Assembly: GCA_021821465.1 (NCBI GenBank) | Contig: JAKACM010000009.1 | Coordinates: 1-64,000 of the forward strand | DNA: 64,000 nucleotides | From: Bacillota bacterium | GTDB lineage: Bacteria > Bacillota > Sulfobacillia > Sulfobacillales > Sulfobacillaceae | Direction of reading: 5' to 3' | Shown here: positions 36,027-45,152 of the stretch, piece by piece | Layout of the letters: every line of letters starts with the position of its first letter | Numbering within the stretch: position 1 is the stretch's first letter | Program-made: the position numbers and the translations under genes | Notes under the pieces: model-generated | Databases searched by the model: none | The model's input: only the letters and a program-made list of their open reading frames with translations | What the model was told of the DNA's origin: nothing

Positions 36027-36063
36027 GCCTTATATCCCCGCCCTAAACAGCGGGGTTTTACGG
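36027..36063 (-). mobile_element. IS200/IS605-type end hairpin
   Basis: On the minus strand GTAAAACCCCGC, loop, GCGGGGATATAAGGC. The six-bp CCCCGC/GCGGGG stem and the flanks GTAAAA and GATATAAGG match the copies at 34525 and 61339. Probably a solitary element end. Confidence 0.5.
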
Positions 36064-36420
36064 TGCGCTGGATAATACCGAAGTGAACGTGTCCGAAGAA
36101 ATCCGGGCGCACACGCAGTTTAAGGCCGTCTCTCTTGGATTGTGCACCCCGGATTTTGTCACAGACAGACCCTTTTCGATTGAGTAGAACCAACTCTTTC
36201 AAATTTTAGCCTAGCGATGCAAGCAATCATCTGGGACATGTGATGTTCTTGACGAAGAAAAACATTCCTACTCGCTAATGACAAATTAACCTATGGCTCT
36301 TTTACCTACCGGATGAAACGCGACCCAAATCCGAGTGAGCCCGCCACTATGGTAATATATCATGGAGAATAAAAAATAGTTCCTCCTTGGTTCTTAGAGA
36401 AAAAATTTGGGGAGACATTC

Positions 36421-37824
36421 ATGCCACACATTTATGCGGTGACAAACGTTCCACCTGAAATTCTTGCCTACGGCATGGCAAAATACTCACGTTCCAAACA
36501 ACCGTTAGAAAAAAACCTCCGTGAGTTGTCGAACGACCAAGCGGCAAAATTTCTGCAGACTTTCTACTTCGACTATGGTCATGCCTCTATTGCAGACCTG
36601 GCTCACGTCGCAGTGGCCATCGAAGACATTTCTATTTTGGCGGCCATGGACATTGTCGACGAACCCTTATGGGACGGACAAGAACGCTCAACACGCTATC
36701 AAAATTTTGATGAATCGTCATATTACCGTCCCGAAGAAAAGCCGCTCGTTTATGACCTTCTAACCCAAGAGCTATTTACACTGTATCGGCAAATCCATGA
36801 GCAAAGCCTGGACCTCCTCATTGGCCAATACCCAAAACCAGGCACCATGTCCGAAAAGAGTTACAAACGGACGATGCGAGCCCGGGCATTTGATATTGCC
36901 CGTTATTGCCTACCGCTCAACACCCTGACGAGTTTAGGACAAATCACCAGCGCCCGAGTTCTTGAACAGCAAATCAGACGTCTAATGGCGTCCTCCCTCC
37001 CAGAACTTCGGGAGATCGCCCACAAGTTGAAAGACAGTATTGCGAAGGACCCGGCTGTCAATTTCTCAGAGCCGGGAAATGGGCAACCCATCTTACCAAC
37101 TTTAGTTAAATATACGGAAGCTGATTCCTACCGTTTGGATTTGAGAAGAATTTTTGAGCCACTGGCTCAGAAATTGCCCCCTTTGCCCTCATTGGATGTG
37201 GAACTCACCATCCAGCCTCCACTGATCGATTCTCAAGTCGCTCAGTTGCTCTATGCCTATGGACAAGTCTCATATCGATCTTGTCTTGTTTATGCCCAAG
37301 ATCTGCCTAGCGCCGAAAAAGAGGAACTTATATCCCTGGCGCTCGCCGGACGCAGTCCATATGACGACTGGCCCCACTTAATGCGGCAAGCGCCGTTACA
37401 GTTCGATATGGTGGTGGATGTCGGCGCCTTTCGCGATTTCAATCGTCATCGGCGAGTTCACAAAATTGTTCAACAGCTCAATCCGGAATTGTCATTTTCC
37501 ATTCCGGAACCTTTGATTCGAGCAAGGAGCGAAAGGGAATTCACCACTGGCTTAACCAACCATTATGACCGCTTGTCGGAGCTGGACGCGAATTCACCAT
37601 CCATATCATATTTGCTCCCATTGGCGCACCGGCGTCGATTCCTCATGAGCATGGACTTGCCTGAAGCCGCCTACATCATTGAATTGCGCAGTCGTTCCCA
37701 AGGCCATTTCAGCTACCGCCGGCTCGCTAACGAGATGTATGAAGCCATACAAGCCCGTTACCCCGAGTTCTCTCGGCACATTCGGCTAACGCCTCTCGAA
37801 GATTTTAACCCCTTTCAACGGTAA
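36421..37824 (+). CDS. thyX: double-domain ThyX-like (flavin-dependent thymidylate synthase family) protein
   Basis: 467 residues formed of two ThyX-like halves. The first has GHASIADLAHVAVAIEDIS and QERSTRYQNF, matching the substrate end of the ThyX signature (NExSxRY). The second has DVGAFRDFNRHRRVHKIVQ, matching its RHR part, and ends LRSRSQGHFSYRRLANEMYE. Ordinary ThyX is 220-260 residues and carries the whole motif in one domain. The family makes dTMP from dUMP with FAD and methylene-THF. Whether the split motif is active here is unknown. ATG with GGGGAG upstream. Convergent with glgB, overlapping by 10 bases. Confidence 0.78.
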   Translation: MPHIYAVTNVPPEILAYGMAKYSRSKQPLEKNLRELSNDQAAKFLQTFYFDYGHASIADLAHVAVAIEDISILAAMDIVDEPLWDGQERSTRYQNFDESSYYRPEEKPLVYDLLTQELFTLYRQIHEQSLDLLIGQYPKPGTMSEKSYKRTMRARAFDIARYCLPLNTLTSLGQITSARVLEQQIRRLMASSLPELREIAHKLKDSIAKDPAVNFSEPGNGQPILPTLVKYTEADSYRLDLRRIFEPLAQKLPPLPSLDVELTIQPPLIDSQVAQLLYAYGQVSYRSCLVYAQDLPSAEKEELISLALAGRSPYDDWPHLMRQAPLQFDMVVDVGAFRDFNRHRRVHKIVQQLNPELSFSIPEPLIRARSEREFTTGLTNHYDRLSELDANSPSISYLLPLAHRRRFLMSMDLPEAAYIIELRSRSQGHFSYRRLANEMYEAIQARYPEFSRHIRLTPLEDFNPFQR

Positions 37825-39710
37825 CTCTCTCTCTTGAAAAACACTGCCCCAAGGGGTGGCAGTGTCGCATTCAACGATGCCGGCTTCCCCTGCCATGGTT
37901 TGTCTTCGCCCGTCACACCTCCCCAATTTCCTTGATTGCTTCCTCCATACCAAACACTGTCGGTATTAAGAATCTCCTGCCAAAAACTCCGCTCCCATAC
38001 CCCCAATCGATAATCGTAACGCGTAACGGGCGTAAAATTGAACACACATAGAACTTCCTCCTTATCACTCTTACGGGAAAAACTCAAAACACTGGCATCC
38101 CGATCACTCCAATCACACCACTCAAATCCACCCGGATCATAATCCCGTACAAATAGTGCCGGGTTTTGGCTATAAATACGGTTCAAATCCTCAACCAGTC
38201 GCGACACCCCCAAATGTGAGGGGGCATCCAACAACTCCCAGTCAAGTTGTCGGTCGTGTGACCATTCGCGCCATTGAGCAAGCTCTGCGCCCATAAACAG
38301 CAATTTTTTTCCCGGCACAGCATACATATAGGCTAAAAGCAAACGCAAATTAGCAAATTTCTGCCATTGGTCACCAGACATCTTCTCCAGCAGTGAGCCT
38401 TTGCCATGGACGACTTCATCATGGGATAAGGGCAGGATAAATTGTTCACTCAATGCATACATGGGTCGAAAAGTGAGGAGATCATGATGGTGTCGACGAT
38501 ATATGGCATCTTTGCCCATGTAGTATAGAGTGTCATGCATCCAACCCATGTCCCATTTCAAATCAAAACCCAATCCACCATTCTCTGCTTTCCCTGTCAC
38601 TCCGGGCCACGCCGTAGATTCCTCAGCAATCATAACGGTCCCTGGGAATGTCTGCCGTACAACGCGATTGACTTGCTGCAAAAAGGTTATGGCATCCAGA
38701 TTTTCGTGTCCTCCATACCGATTAGCTATCCATTGGCCTTGTTCCCGGCCAAAATCCAGGTAAAGCATAGAACTTACCGCATCGACACGTAACCCGTCAA
38801 CATGAAAATAATCCAGCCAAAATAATGCGCTGGAAATGAGAAAACTGCGAACCTCATTGCGTGCGTAATTGAAAAGATAACTATGCCACTGAGGATGAAC
38901 TCCTTGCTGCGGATCGGCGTGTTCGTATAGGTGAGTGCCATCAAATTCGCCCAGTGAAAAGTCGTCCGTAGCAAAATGTGAGGGAACCCAATCCAAAATG
39001 ACCCCGATCCCCTGTCGGTGACAACAATCTATAAAATACATCAAGTCCTGGGGTGTTCCATACCGCGACGAAGGCGCGAAATAGGAAGTAGTTTGATAAC
39101 CCCATGATCCGTAATAGGGATGTTCCATGATGGGAAGCAGCTCGATATGCGTAAACCGCCTTTCTTTCACGTAAGCCACCAAAATATCCGCGAGTTCCCG
39201 GTAGCTAAGAGAAGTGCCATCAGGATGTTTTCGCCACGACCCCAAATGGACCTCATAAATGCTTAGGGGCTCAACACGCACATCAATTTGTTCGCGGTTT
39301 TTGAGCCACTCTCCGTCTCCCCAAACATAGTTCCATTGCATGAGTACCGACGCGGTTTTCGGGGGCATTTCCATCGCAAAAGCCAGAGGATCTGCTTTTT
39401 CCTTGGAAAAACCTTGCTCAAAATTTTCAATATAATATTTATATAACGTTCCAGGTTCCAAATCCTCTACAGTTGTGACATATACGCCAGAACTGCCCAA
39501 AGGGTGCATAGGGTTTCGAGACCGATCCCAGTGATTGAAATCCCCGATAACCGACACACGGTTGGCAGCAGGGGCCCAGACGGCAAAACGCACGGTTTTA
39601 CGCGGAAGATCAACATATTGTGCGCCAAAGTGCCGATACATCCGAAACAGCGTGCCTTCGTTAAACAAATAGAGTGTTGCGTCATCCAAGTTCATATCCA
39701 TTTTTTCCAC
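37815..39710 (-). CDS. glgB: 1,4-alpha-glucan branching enzyme
   Basis: GH13_9 enzyme adding alpha-1,6 branches to glucan; 631 residues. An N-terminal CBM48-like domain (VRFAVWAPAANRVSVIGDFN) precedes the barrel. Catalytic residues: nucleophile Asp in HVDGLRVDAVSSML, acid Glu in VMIAEEST, and third Asp in PLSHDEVVHGKGSL. The form is the shorter type lacking the extra N1 domain of E. coli GlgB. GTG start with GGGAGG upstream. Last gene of the operon with GH57, GlgE and TreS-maltokinase genes, where it would branch the linear glucan made by GlgE. A terminator-like hairpin lies inside its last codons. Confidence 0.95.
   Translation of the reverse strand: MEKMDMNLDDATLYLFNEGTLFRMYRHFGAQYVDLPRKTVRFAVWAPAANRVSVIGDFNHWDRSRNPMHPLGSSGVYVTTVEDLEPGTLYKYYIENFEQGFSKEKADPLAFAMEMPPKTASVLMQWNYVWGDGEWLKNREQIDVRVEPLSIYEVHLGSWRKHPDGTSLSYRELADILVAYVKERRFTHIELLPIMEHPYYGSWGYQTTSYFAPSSRYGTPQDLMYFIDCCHRQGIGVILDWVPSHFATDDFSLGEFDGTHLYEHADPQQGVHPQWHSYLFNYARNEVRSFLISSALFWLDYFHVDGLRVDAVSSMLYLDFGREQGQWIANRYGGHENLDAITFLQQVNRVVRQTFPGTVMIAEESTAWPGVTGKAENGGLGFDLKWDMGWMHDTLYYMGKDAIYRRHHHDLLTFRPMYALSEQFILPLSHDEVVHGKGSLLEKMSGDQWQKFANLRLLLAYMYAVPGKKLLFMGAELAQWREWSHDRQLDWELLDAPSHLGVSRLVEDLNRIYSQNPALFVRDYDPGGFEWCDWSDRDASVLSFSRKSDKEEVLCVFNFTPVTRYDYRLGVWERSFWQEILNTDSVWYGGSNQGNWGGVTGEDKPWQGKPASLNATLPPLGAVFFKRESYR
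37837..37865 (-). terminator. terminator-like hairpin inside the end of glgB
   Basis: On the minus strand ACACTGCC and GGCAGTGT form a perfect 8-bp stem with a 9-base loop, followed by TTTTT. The T-run ends about 20 bases before the glgB stop codon. On the plus strand it lies just past the ThyX-like gene but without a T-run. Confidence 0.5.
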
Positions 39711-39869
39711 CAGACCTCCCCATCAGCTTTTGATTGTCCTGCCTTTCTTTAAATCCTCGTGCCCTCATCCCATCCCTCTGTTTCGCGTCCCTGGCGCAGT
39801 GGCACTATTTCCCCATTCTTACTCGATTTCTGCGCAATTGTCCTGGGAGTCTAGGAAACTTGGTACGTC

Positions 39870-42800
39870 TCACGTTTCAGGTTCCAAAAGACTTGTAATG
39901 CCTTCCAAGGGAATATGGAGCCAATCAGGTCGGTGATGCAATTCATATTGAAGTTCATAGAGTGCCTTTTCCAACAGAAAAGCCGAAAGCCATCGCGAAT
40001 CCTTTTCGGGAATCAGTTTCGGATCCATGTTCATTTGATATGCCTCCAAGAATCTGCCAAGGGTAATTTCGAACCAAATTTTTGCCCAGCGCTCAAGCTT
40101 TTCCCTCTGCATTCCAAAATTGCGTTGATGTACGCTTTGGGTAAAAGCTGCGTAGTGAAAGGAGCGAATCATGCCCGCTACATCTTTCAGGGGCGAACGT
40201 TTGATCCGTCGGCGGCTCAATGGAACCAATGGCTCGCCTTCAAAATCAATCACCAGAAAATCCCGGCCCGTATAGAGCAATTGACCCAAATGATAATCCC
40301 CGTGACAGCGAATTTTACCTCCTTGGACAGTTTTCCTGACAGCCTGTTCAAAAATCCTTTCAATCTGGCCTCTTTGTGCCAAAATCTTTTGAGCTGCTTC
40401 GACGATTGTCCCGTACTGTAAAAGGGGCAATGAACGTTCTAAGTCCGTTAGTGCCCGATCGGCATTTTGGCGCATAGATTGGTACATAGCCCTTTGATCC
40501 AGCGCAGAAAAGGGTTCGGACCGGAAATTGGGATTGTCGGCATCGGATACCAGCAGCATGTGCATTTCCGCAGTTTTGCGGCCCAGTAGTGCAGCTTGAG
40601 AGCTATATTCACCCATGGCAGCTAATACATCCTTGTCTACGAGAACTGAGGGATTACTCCACCAATTCCGGTTTGAAACGGGATGCACGACCAAATCCCG
40701 TGCCGCAATTGTCTCGAAATAACGTCCCAAATTGTCTAAAGTATAATTCCACCCATCCCCTTCATTTGTCACATATCCCTGAAGAATGGCCAGTTGCGCT
40801 GTCATGTTACGGTGGCGGTAATGGAAACCTAACAGCGTTTGAGGTGTAATGCTTCGACCACGACGCTCCGTCATGAATTGTCCGACTTCCCAATCCGGAT
40901 TGATCCCGTCTTCCAAACGACGGAAGATCTTAAGAATCCATCGATTGCCATATACGACAGAGGTATTGCTTTGTTCCACTTTCAAAGGCAAAGGTTCAAT
41001 ATGTGGGGAAGACAGACGGTTTTGCCCACGCCAAGCTACTGTCGTATGCCGTTCAACCTGTCTGCCTGTCAAACGGTCCGAAAGAATCCAGTTCTGAGCC
41101 ACATGATTCCAAAATTCCGGACTGTCAGTGGCGTCTGTGACACTCCACTCTTCTCCTTTCATCACAAATTTACCCACTACCGCGTCGTCCCCTGTCGATT
41201 TACACACAATAGGCACGACATAACGTTCTTCGCCTCCACCTTGGTAATGGACGCGAAGAATCCATAATCCTCCATATTCCCATACTGGGATCCAGCTTTC
41301 ATATTCGACGGCCAAAATTCTGCGTCCTTTGCCTGCAAACCAACGTTGATACGGCAGGTAGTCAATAAGAGGTTTTTCGAGAGCTTGAAGCACTTCCGGC
41401 ACCTGGCTCAAGTCATCGATCTCTACTGTATCCGTCGACGGCGAAGGGACTATTTCTTCCGCCACATTGACATCTTGCAATTGGAAGAGATAAAAATCAT
41501 GGGGTCCCAGAGTATAGACCGTCGAGGGTTTCGTGATGGGCGGCAAACTGTTTCGTGAAAATAACTCAATGACCGCCTGTCCCATCAGTTCTTGGCTTTC
41601 GATCGTAACTGCTTGGACAAAGCGCGACAAGTTGGCTACAATAAGAAATCTATCGCCCTCAAATTCCCGCACAAAAGCTAAGACTTTCGCATTGTCCGAA
41701 TTCACAAAACGCAACGTTCCACGCCCAAAAGCACGGGACGATTTTCTCAATGCAATGATCCGCCGAGTCCACCACAAAAAACTTGACGGGTTATTTTGTT
41801 GGGCCTCGACGTTAACCGTCTCATAATGATATTCCGGATCCACAATCACGGGAAGGCACAGTCGTTGAGGATTTACCCGAGAGAATCCGGCATTGCGGTC
41901 CGGACTCCACTGAAAGGGTGTTCTGACCCCGTCCCGATCTCCCAAATACACATTGTCGCCCATGCCAATTTCGTTGCCGTAATATAGAACCGGGGTTCCC
42001 GGCAGTGTCATTAACAGAGCATTCATGAGCTCCATTCGCCTTCTATTGTTGTCGAGTAAAGGAGCCAATCGCCGACGGATACCCACGTTAATACGGAATT
42101 GCCGTTCTTTGCCATAGACCCTGTACATATAGTCACGTTCTTCATCCGTTACCATCTCTAGAGTCAGTTCATCATGATTACGCAAAAATATGGCCCATTG
42201 CGAACAAGAAGGGACGGGCGGGGTGCGATTGAGGATATCGATGATGGGATAACGATCCTCCATATAAAGTGCCATGAACATGCGTGGCATAAGCGGAAAA
42301 TGAAAAGCCATGTGACATTCATCGCCATGGCCAAAATACAAGGCGGCATCTTCTGGCCATTGGTTCGCTTCGGCCAACAACATACGATTCGAGTACTTGG
42401 AATCAATATGTGCACGCAATTCTTTCAAAAATGCATGAGTTTCCGGCAAATTTTCGCAATTTGTTTGTTCACGTTCGAACAAATAGGGAATTGCATCCAG
42501 CCGCAGCCCATCCACACCCATATCCATCCAGAAATCCAAAATCTTAAAAACTTCTTTCTTGACGGCGGGATTATCAAAATTCAAATCAGGTTGGTGCGAG
42601 TAAAAGCGGTGCCAATAATAGGCATCCGCCACATCGTCATAGGTCCAGTTAGAACGTTCAAAATCCGGAAAAATTATCCGAGCATCAACATATTTGTCGG
42701 GCGTGTCAGTCCACACATAATAATCACGATACTTATTACCGGACGGCGAATGCCGTGCGCGCTGAAACCAAGGATGTTGATCCGAGGTATGGTTGATGAC

Positions 42801-43121
42801 CAGTTCTGTAATGACTTTCAAACCCAATTCGTGCGCACGTCTCAGAAACCGTCGAAAATCTCGCAATGTGCCATAGTCGGGGTTAATATTCATGTAATCA
42901 GAAATGTCATATCCATCATCTTTCCGCGGTGAGGGGTAAAATGGCAGAAGCCATAAGGCCGTCACGCCGAGTTCGGACAGATACCCCAGTTTCTCGGTCA
43001 GTCCCGCAAAATCGCCGATTCCGTCGTGGTTGCTGTCATAGAAAGTTCGAACATGCAATTCGTAAATAATAGCGTCCTTATACCAATCAGGACGTGCTTC
43101 TAGGCGTTGGCCATTGCGCAA
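39870..43121 (-). CDS. treS: trehalose synthase-maltokinase fusion (TreS-Mak)
   Basis: About 1083 residues, two enzymes in one chain. The N-terminal GH13_16 barrel interconverts trehalose and maltose: GLRLDAIPYL (nucleophile Asp), LLAEANQWP (acid Glu), FLRNHDELTLEM (third Asp). From about residue 570 the maltokinase module phosphorylates maltose to maltose-1-phosphate: DYLPYQRWFAGKGR, then CHGDYHLGQLL and FLVIDFEGEP with catalytic Asp residues. GlgE, encoded just upstream, uses that product. The frame is open from 43184, but GAAGAAGGG before the TTG at 43121, directly after the glgE stop, fits best. This is the usual fused layout of the GlgE pathway. Confidence 0.93.
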   Translation of the reverse strand: MRNGQRLEARPDWYKDAIIYELHVRTFYDSNHDGIGDFAGLTEKLGYLSELGVTALWLLPFYPSPRKDDGYDISDYMNINPDYGTLRDFRRFLRRAHELGLKVITELVINHTSDQHPWFQRARHSPSGNKYRDYYVWTDTPDKYVDARIIFPDFERSNWTYDDVADAYYWHRFYSHQPDLNFDNPAVKKEVFKILDFWMDMGVDGLRLDAIPYLFEREQTNCENLPETHAFLKELRAHIDSKYSNRMLLAEANQWPEDAALYFGHGDECHMAFHFPLMPRMFMALYMEDRYPIIDILNRTPPVPSCSQWAIFLRNHDELTLEMVTDEERDYMYRVYGKERQFRINVGIRRRLAPLLDNNRRRMELMNALLMTLPGTPVLYYGNEIGMGDNVYLGDRDGVRTPFQWSPDRNAGFSRVNPQRLCLPVIVDPEYHYETVNVEAQQNNPSSFLWWTRRIIALRKSSRAFGRGTLRFVNSDNAKVLAFVREFEGDRFLIVANLSRFVQAVTIESQELMGQAVIELFSRNSLPPITKPSTVYTLGPHDFYLFQLQDVNVAEEIVPSPSTDTVEIDDLSQVPEVLQALEKPLIDYLPYQRWFAGKGRRILAVEYESWIPVWEYGGLWILRVHYQGGGEERYVVPIVCKSTGDDAVVGKFVMKGEEWSVTDATDSPEFWNHVAQNWILSDRLTGRQVERHTTVAWRGQNRLSSPHIEPLPLKVEQSNTSVVYGNRWILKIFRRLEDGINPDWEVGQFMTERRGRSITPQTLLGFHYRHRNMTAQLAILQGYVTNEGDGWNYTLDNLGRYFETIAARDLVVHPVSNRNWWSNPSVLVDKDVLAAMGEYSSQAALLGRKTAEMHMLLVSDADNPNFRSEPFSALDQRAMYQSMRQNADRALTDLERSLPLLQYGTIVEAAQKILAQRGQIERIFEQAVRKTVQGGKIRCHGDYHLGQLLYTGRDFLVIDFEGEPLVPLSRRRIKRSPLKDVAGMIRSFHYAAFTQSVHQRNFGMQREKLERWAKIWFEITLGRFLEAYQMNMDPKLIPEKDSRWLSAFLLEKALYELQYELHHRPDWLHIPLEGITSLLEPET

Positions 43122-43122
43122 G

Positions 43123-45096
43123 TCATATCCCTTCTTCAATTCGCAATAGATGAGCATTATACCTATCGGGATGGAGCTCCACATAATTGTAAGGGCCCTC
43201 CCAGTTGTAACGCGCTCCTGTCAACAAGTCGTGAACAACAAAACGGGCATCTTCTCGTAAGCCCAAGGCGCCCATATTCAGGGCCGTCCAACCGGACTGG
43301 GTAAATATAGGATCGAGGTTCACCACCATAATCAGCACAGAATGATAGCTCTTATCTCGTTTGCTATAGACGAGCACTTGGGGATTGTCTATAGGGTGAA
43401 ATGTCAAAAGGCCTTGGTAGCCTAAAGCAGTTTCGTGATGACGCACACCATTGACTTTACGAATAAGCTCCTGAATATTTGGTGTGCGAGCCAGATCCCA
43501 AGTGCGGATCTCATATTTCTCCGAATGATTATACTCTTCGGTGCCGGCTGACAAAGACTCATGTTCCAAAAGTTCAAAAGCCGGTCCATAAATACCATAA
43601 TTCGGGGATAGGGTAGCCGCTAGGATAAATCGCACCATAAAGGCCTGGGGCAAACCGCTCTGTAAATACGAAGACAGGATATCCGGTGTATTCGGCCAAA
43701 AATTGGGCCGAAAATATTCCTTCTTTTCACCGTAAACCAACTCAGACACATACTCCCTGAGTTCCGGTGCTGTGTTCCGCCAGGCAAAATAGGTATAGGA
43801 TTGTGTAAATCCGACTTTCGACAAAGCCTCCATTAATTTGGGTTTGGTAAACGCTTCCGAGAGAAAGATCACATCAGGGAATCGCCCTTGCAATTCTGCA
43901 ACAAACCATTCCCAGAACGGCAAAGGTTTAGTATGGGGATTGTCCACCCGAAAAATACGCACCCCCCGATCTGCCCAAAACACCGCCACGTCGAGCAATG
44001 CCTGCCAAAGTGCGCGCCAATTGTCGCACTCAAAATTCAAGGGGAAAACATCTTCGTATTTTTTTGGCGGATTTTCGGCATACTGGATGGTTCCGTCAGG
44101 AAAATGGCGAAACCATTCAGGGTGCTCCGCAACCCAGGGGTGATCCGGTGAACACTGAAATGTCAGGTCGAGAGCCAAATCCATATTTAATGAAATCACC
44201 CGTTGAAGGAAATGATCGAAATCTTCCAGCGTGCCCAGTTGCGGATGAATGGAAAAATGTCCTCCTTCCGGGTCCGGGCTGCCGATAGCCCAAGGGCTGC
44301 CCGGATCGCCTGAAGAAGCTACCGTTTGGTTATCGGGCCCTTTTCGGTGTGTAAACCCAATAGGATGGATAGGAGGAAGGTAGATGACATCAAACCCTAA
44401 ATCCGCCACATATCCGAGAAACTCTTCGCAGTCTCTTAAGGTTCCGTGACTACCCTTTCGAGTGGCACAAGACCGCGGAAAAAATTCATACCAAGCCCCG
44501 AATCCCGCCCGTAACGGATCCACCCGAACCAAAAAGATCGGAGAGTGTTGAGCATAGGACACATCCGGCAAGGCTCGCATCAGCTCTTCTAATCGCGACG
44601 AAAGCAACATCGCCGAGCACTCGCTATGTCCCGATTGATCAAATTGTCCGAGCCAACTTTCCAGTTCTTTGGCGGCTTGGGAAACCGGCGCCGATTGTTG
44701 ATGAAGAGACAAGCGACGACCAATAATGTCTCTGCCGATTTGCATTTCGACATCGATATCCTGCTTCAAGGACAATTTTTTGTCGTATCGTTGGCGCCAA
44801 CTGAGAAATTCCTCGATCCATCCCTCGATGATATATTCGTACAAACCCAGTTCATGGACTCTAAATTCCCCCTGATATCTATCATTGTCCAGGGCCCTGA
44901 GCTCTACGTAAGACCACGACGTGCCGGAAACTTGTCTGTAGCCCAAACGTCCGCAAATCACATCGTGTCCATCAGCCACCAAATCTGCTTCAACCACCAC
45001 ATGATCCCCGATAACCCGTTTAATAGGATACCTTCCGCCGTCCACGGAGGGTTTCACCTGAAATATGTATACCCGTGTACGCCCGTCCAGGGTCAT
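43123..45096 (-). CDS. glgE: alpha-1,4-glucan:maltose-1-phosphate maltosyltransferase
   Basis: GH13_3 enzyme extending alpha-1,4-glucan with maltosyl units from maltose-1-phosphate; 657 residues. FDVIYLPPIHPIGFTHRKGP opens the barrel. Catalytic residues: nucleophile Asp in GVRIFRVDNPHTKPLPFWEW and acid Glu in VIFLSEAFTKP. A leading N-terminal beta-sandwich/helical domain mediates dimerisation in known GlgE. ATG with AAGGAG eight bases upstream. It follows the GH57 gene by 56 bases and its TGA nearly touches the TreS-Mak start, so the three are co-transcribed. Confidence 0.95.
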   Translation of the reverse strand: MTLDGRTRVYIFQVKPSVDGGRYPIKRVIGDHVVVEADLVADGHDVICGRLGYRQVSGTSWSYVELRALDNDRYQGEFRVHELGLYEYIIEGWIEEFLSWRQRYDKKLSLKQDIDVEMQIGRDIIGRRLSLHQQSAPVSQAAKELESWLGQFDQSGHSECSAMLLSSRLEELMRALPDVSYAQHSPIFLVRVDPLRAGFGAWYEFFPRSCATRKGSHGTLRDCEEFLGYVADLGFDVIYLPPIHPIGFTHRKGPDNQTVASSGDPGSPWAIGSPDPEGGHFSIHPQLGTLEDFDHFLQRVISLNMDLALDLTFQCSPDHPWVAEHPEWFRHFPDGTIQYAENPPKKYEDVFPLNFECDNWRALWQALLDVAVFWADRGVRIFRVDNPHTKPLPFWEWFVAELQGRFPDVIFLSEAFTKPKLMEALSKVGFTQSYTYFAWRNTAPELREYVSELVYGEKKEYFRPNFWPNTPDILSSYLQSGLPQAFMVRFILAATLSPNYGIYGPAFELLEHESLSAGTEEYNHSEKYEIRTWDLARTPNIQELIRKVNGVRHHETALGYQGLLTFHPIDNPQVLVYSKRDKSYHSVLIMVVNLDPIFTQSGWTALNMGALGLREDARFVVHDLLTGARYNWEGPYNYVELHPDRYNAHLLRIEEGI

Positions 45097-45152
45097 CCCA
45101 TTCGCTCCTTCAAGCCCTGATTTTAGGCTCTCATTCCTTGCATCATGGCCGT

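Larger units (their letters stand above)
34364..36420. other. gene-free mobile-element graveyard
   Basis: Two kilobases without an intact gene. It holds, from left to right, an IS200/IS605-type end hairpin, a decayed tnpB tail, an ORF-less group II intron, a hairpin at its insertion site, a second tnpB tail and a third end hairpin. The last 200 bases should contain the promoter of the ThyX-like gene. Apparent frames inside are by-products of structured RNA. Confidence 0.7.

Noticed and set aside
42174-42932. 252-codon plus-strand frame opposite treS, and others at 39915-40421 and 44626-45120
   Set aside because: They lie entirely antisense to strongly supported enzyme genes, have no binding sites and read like frame shadows.
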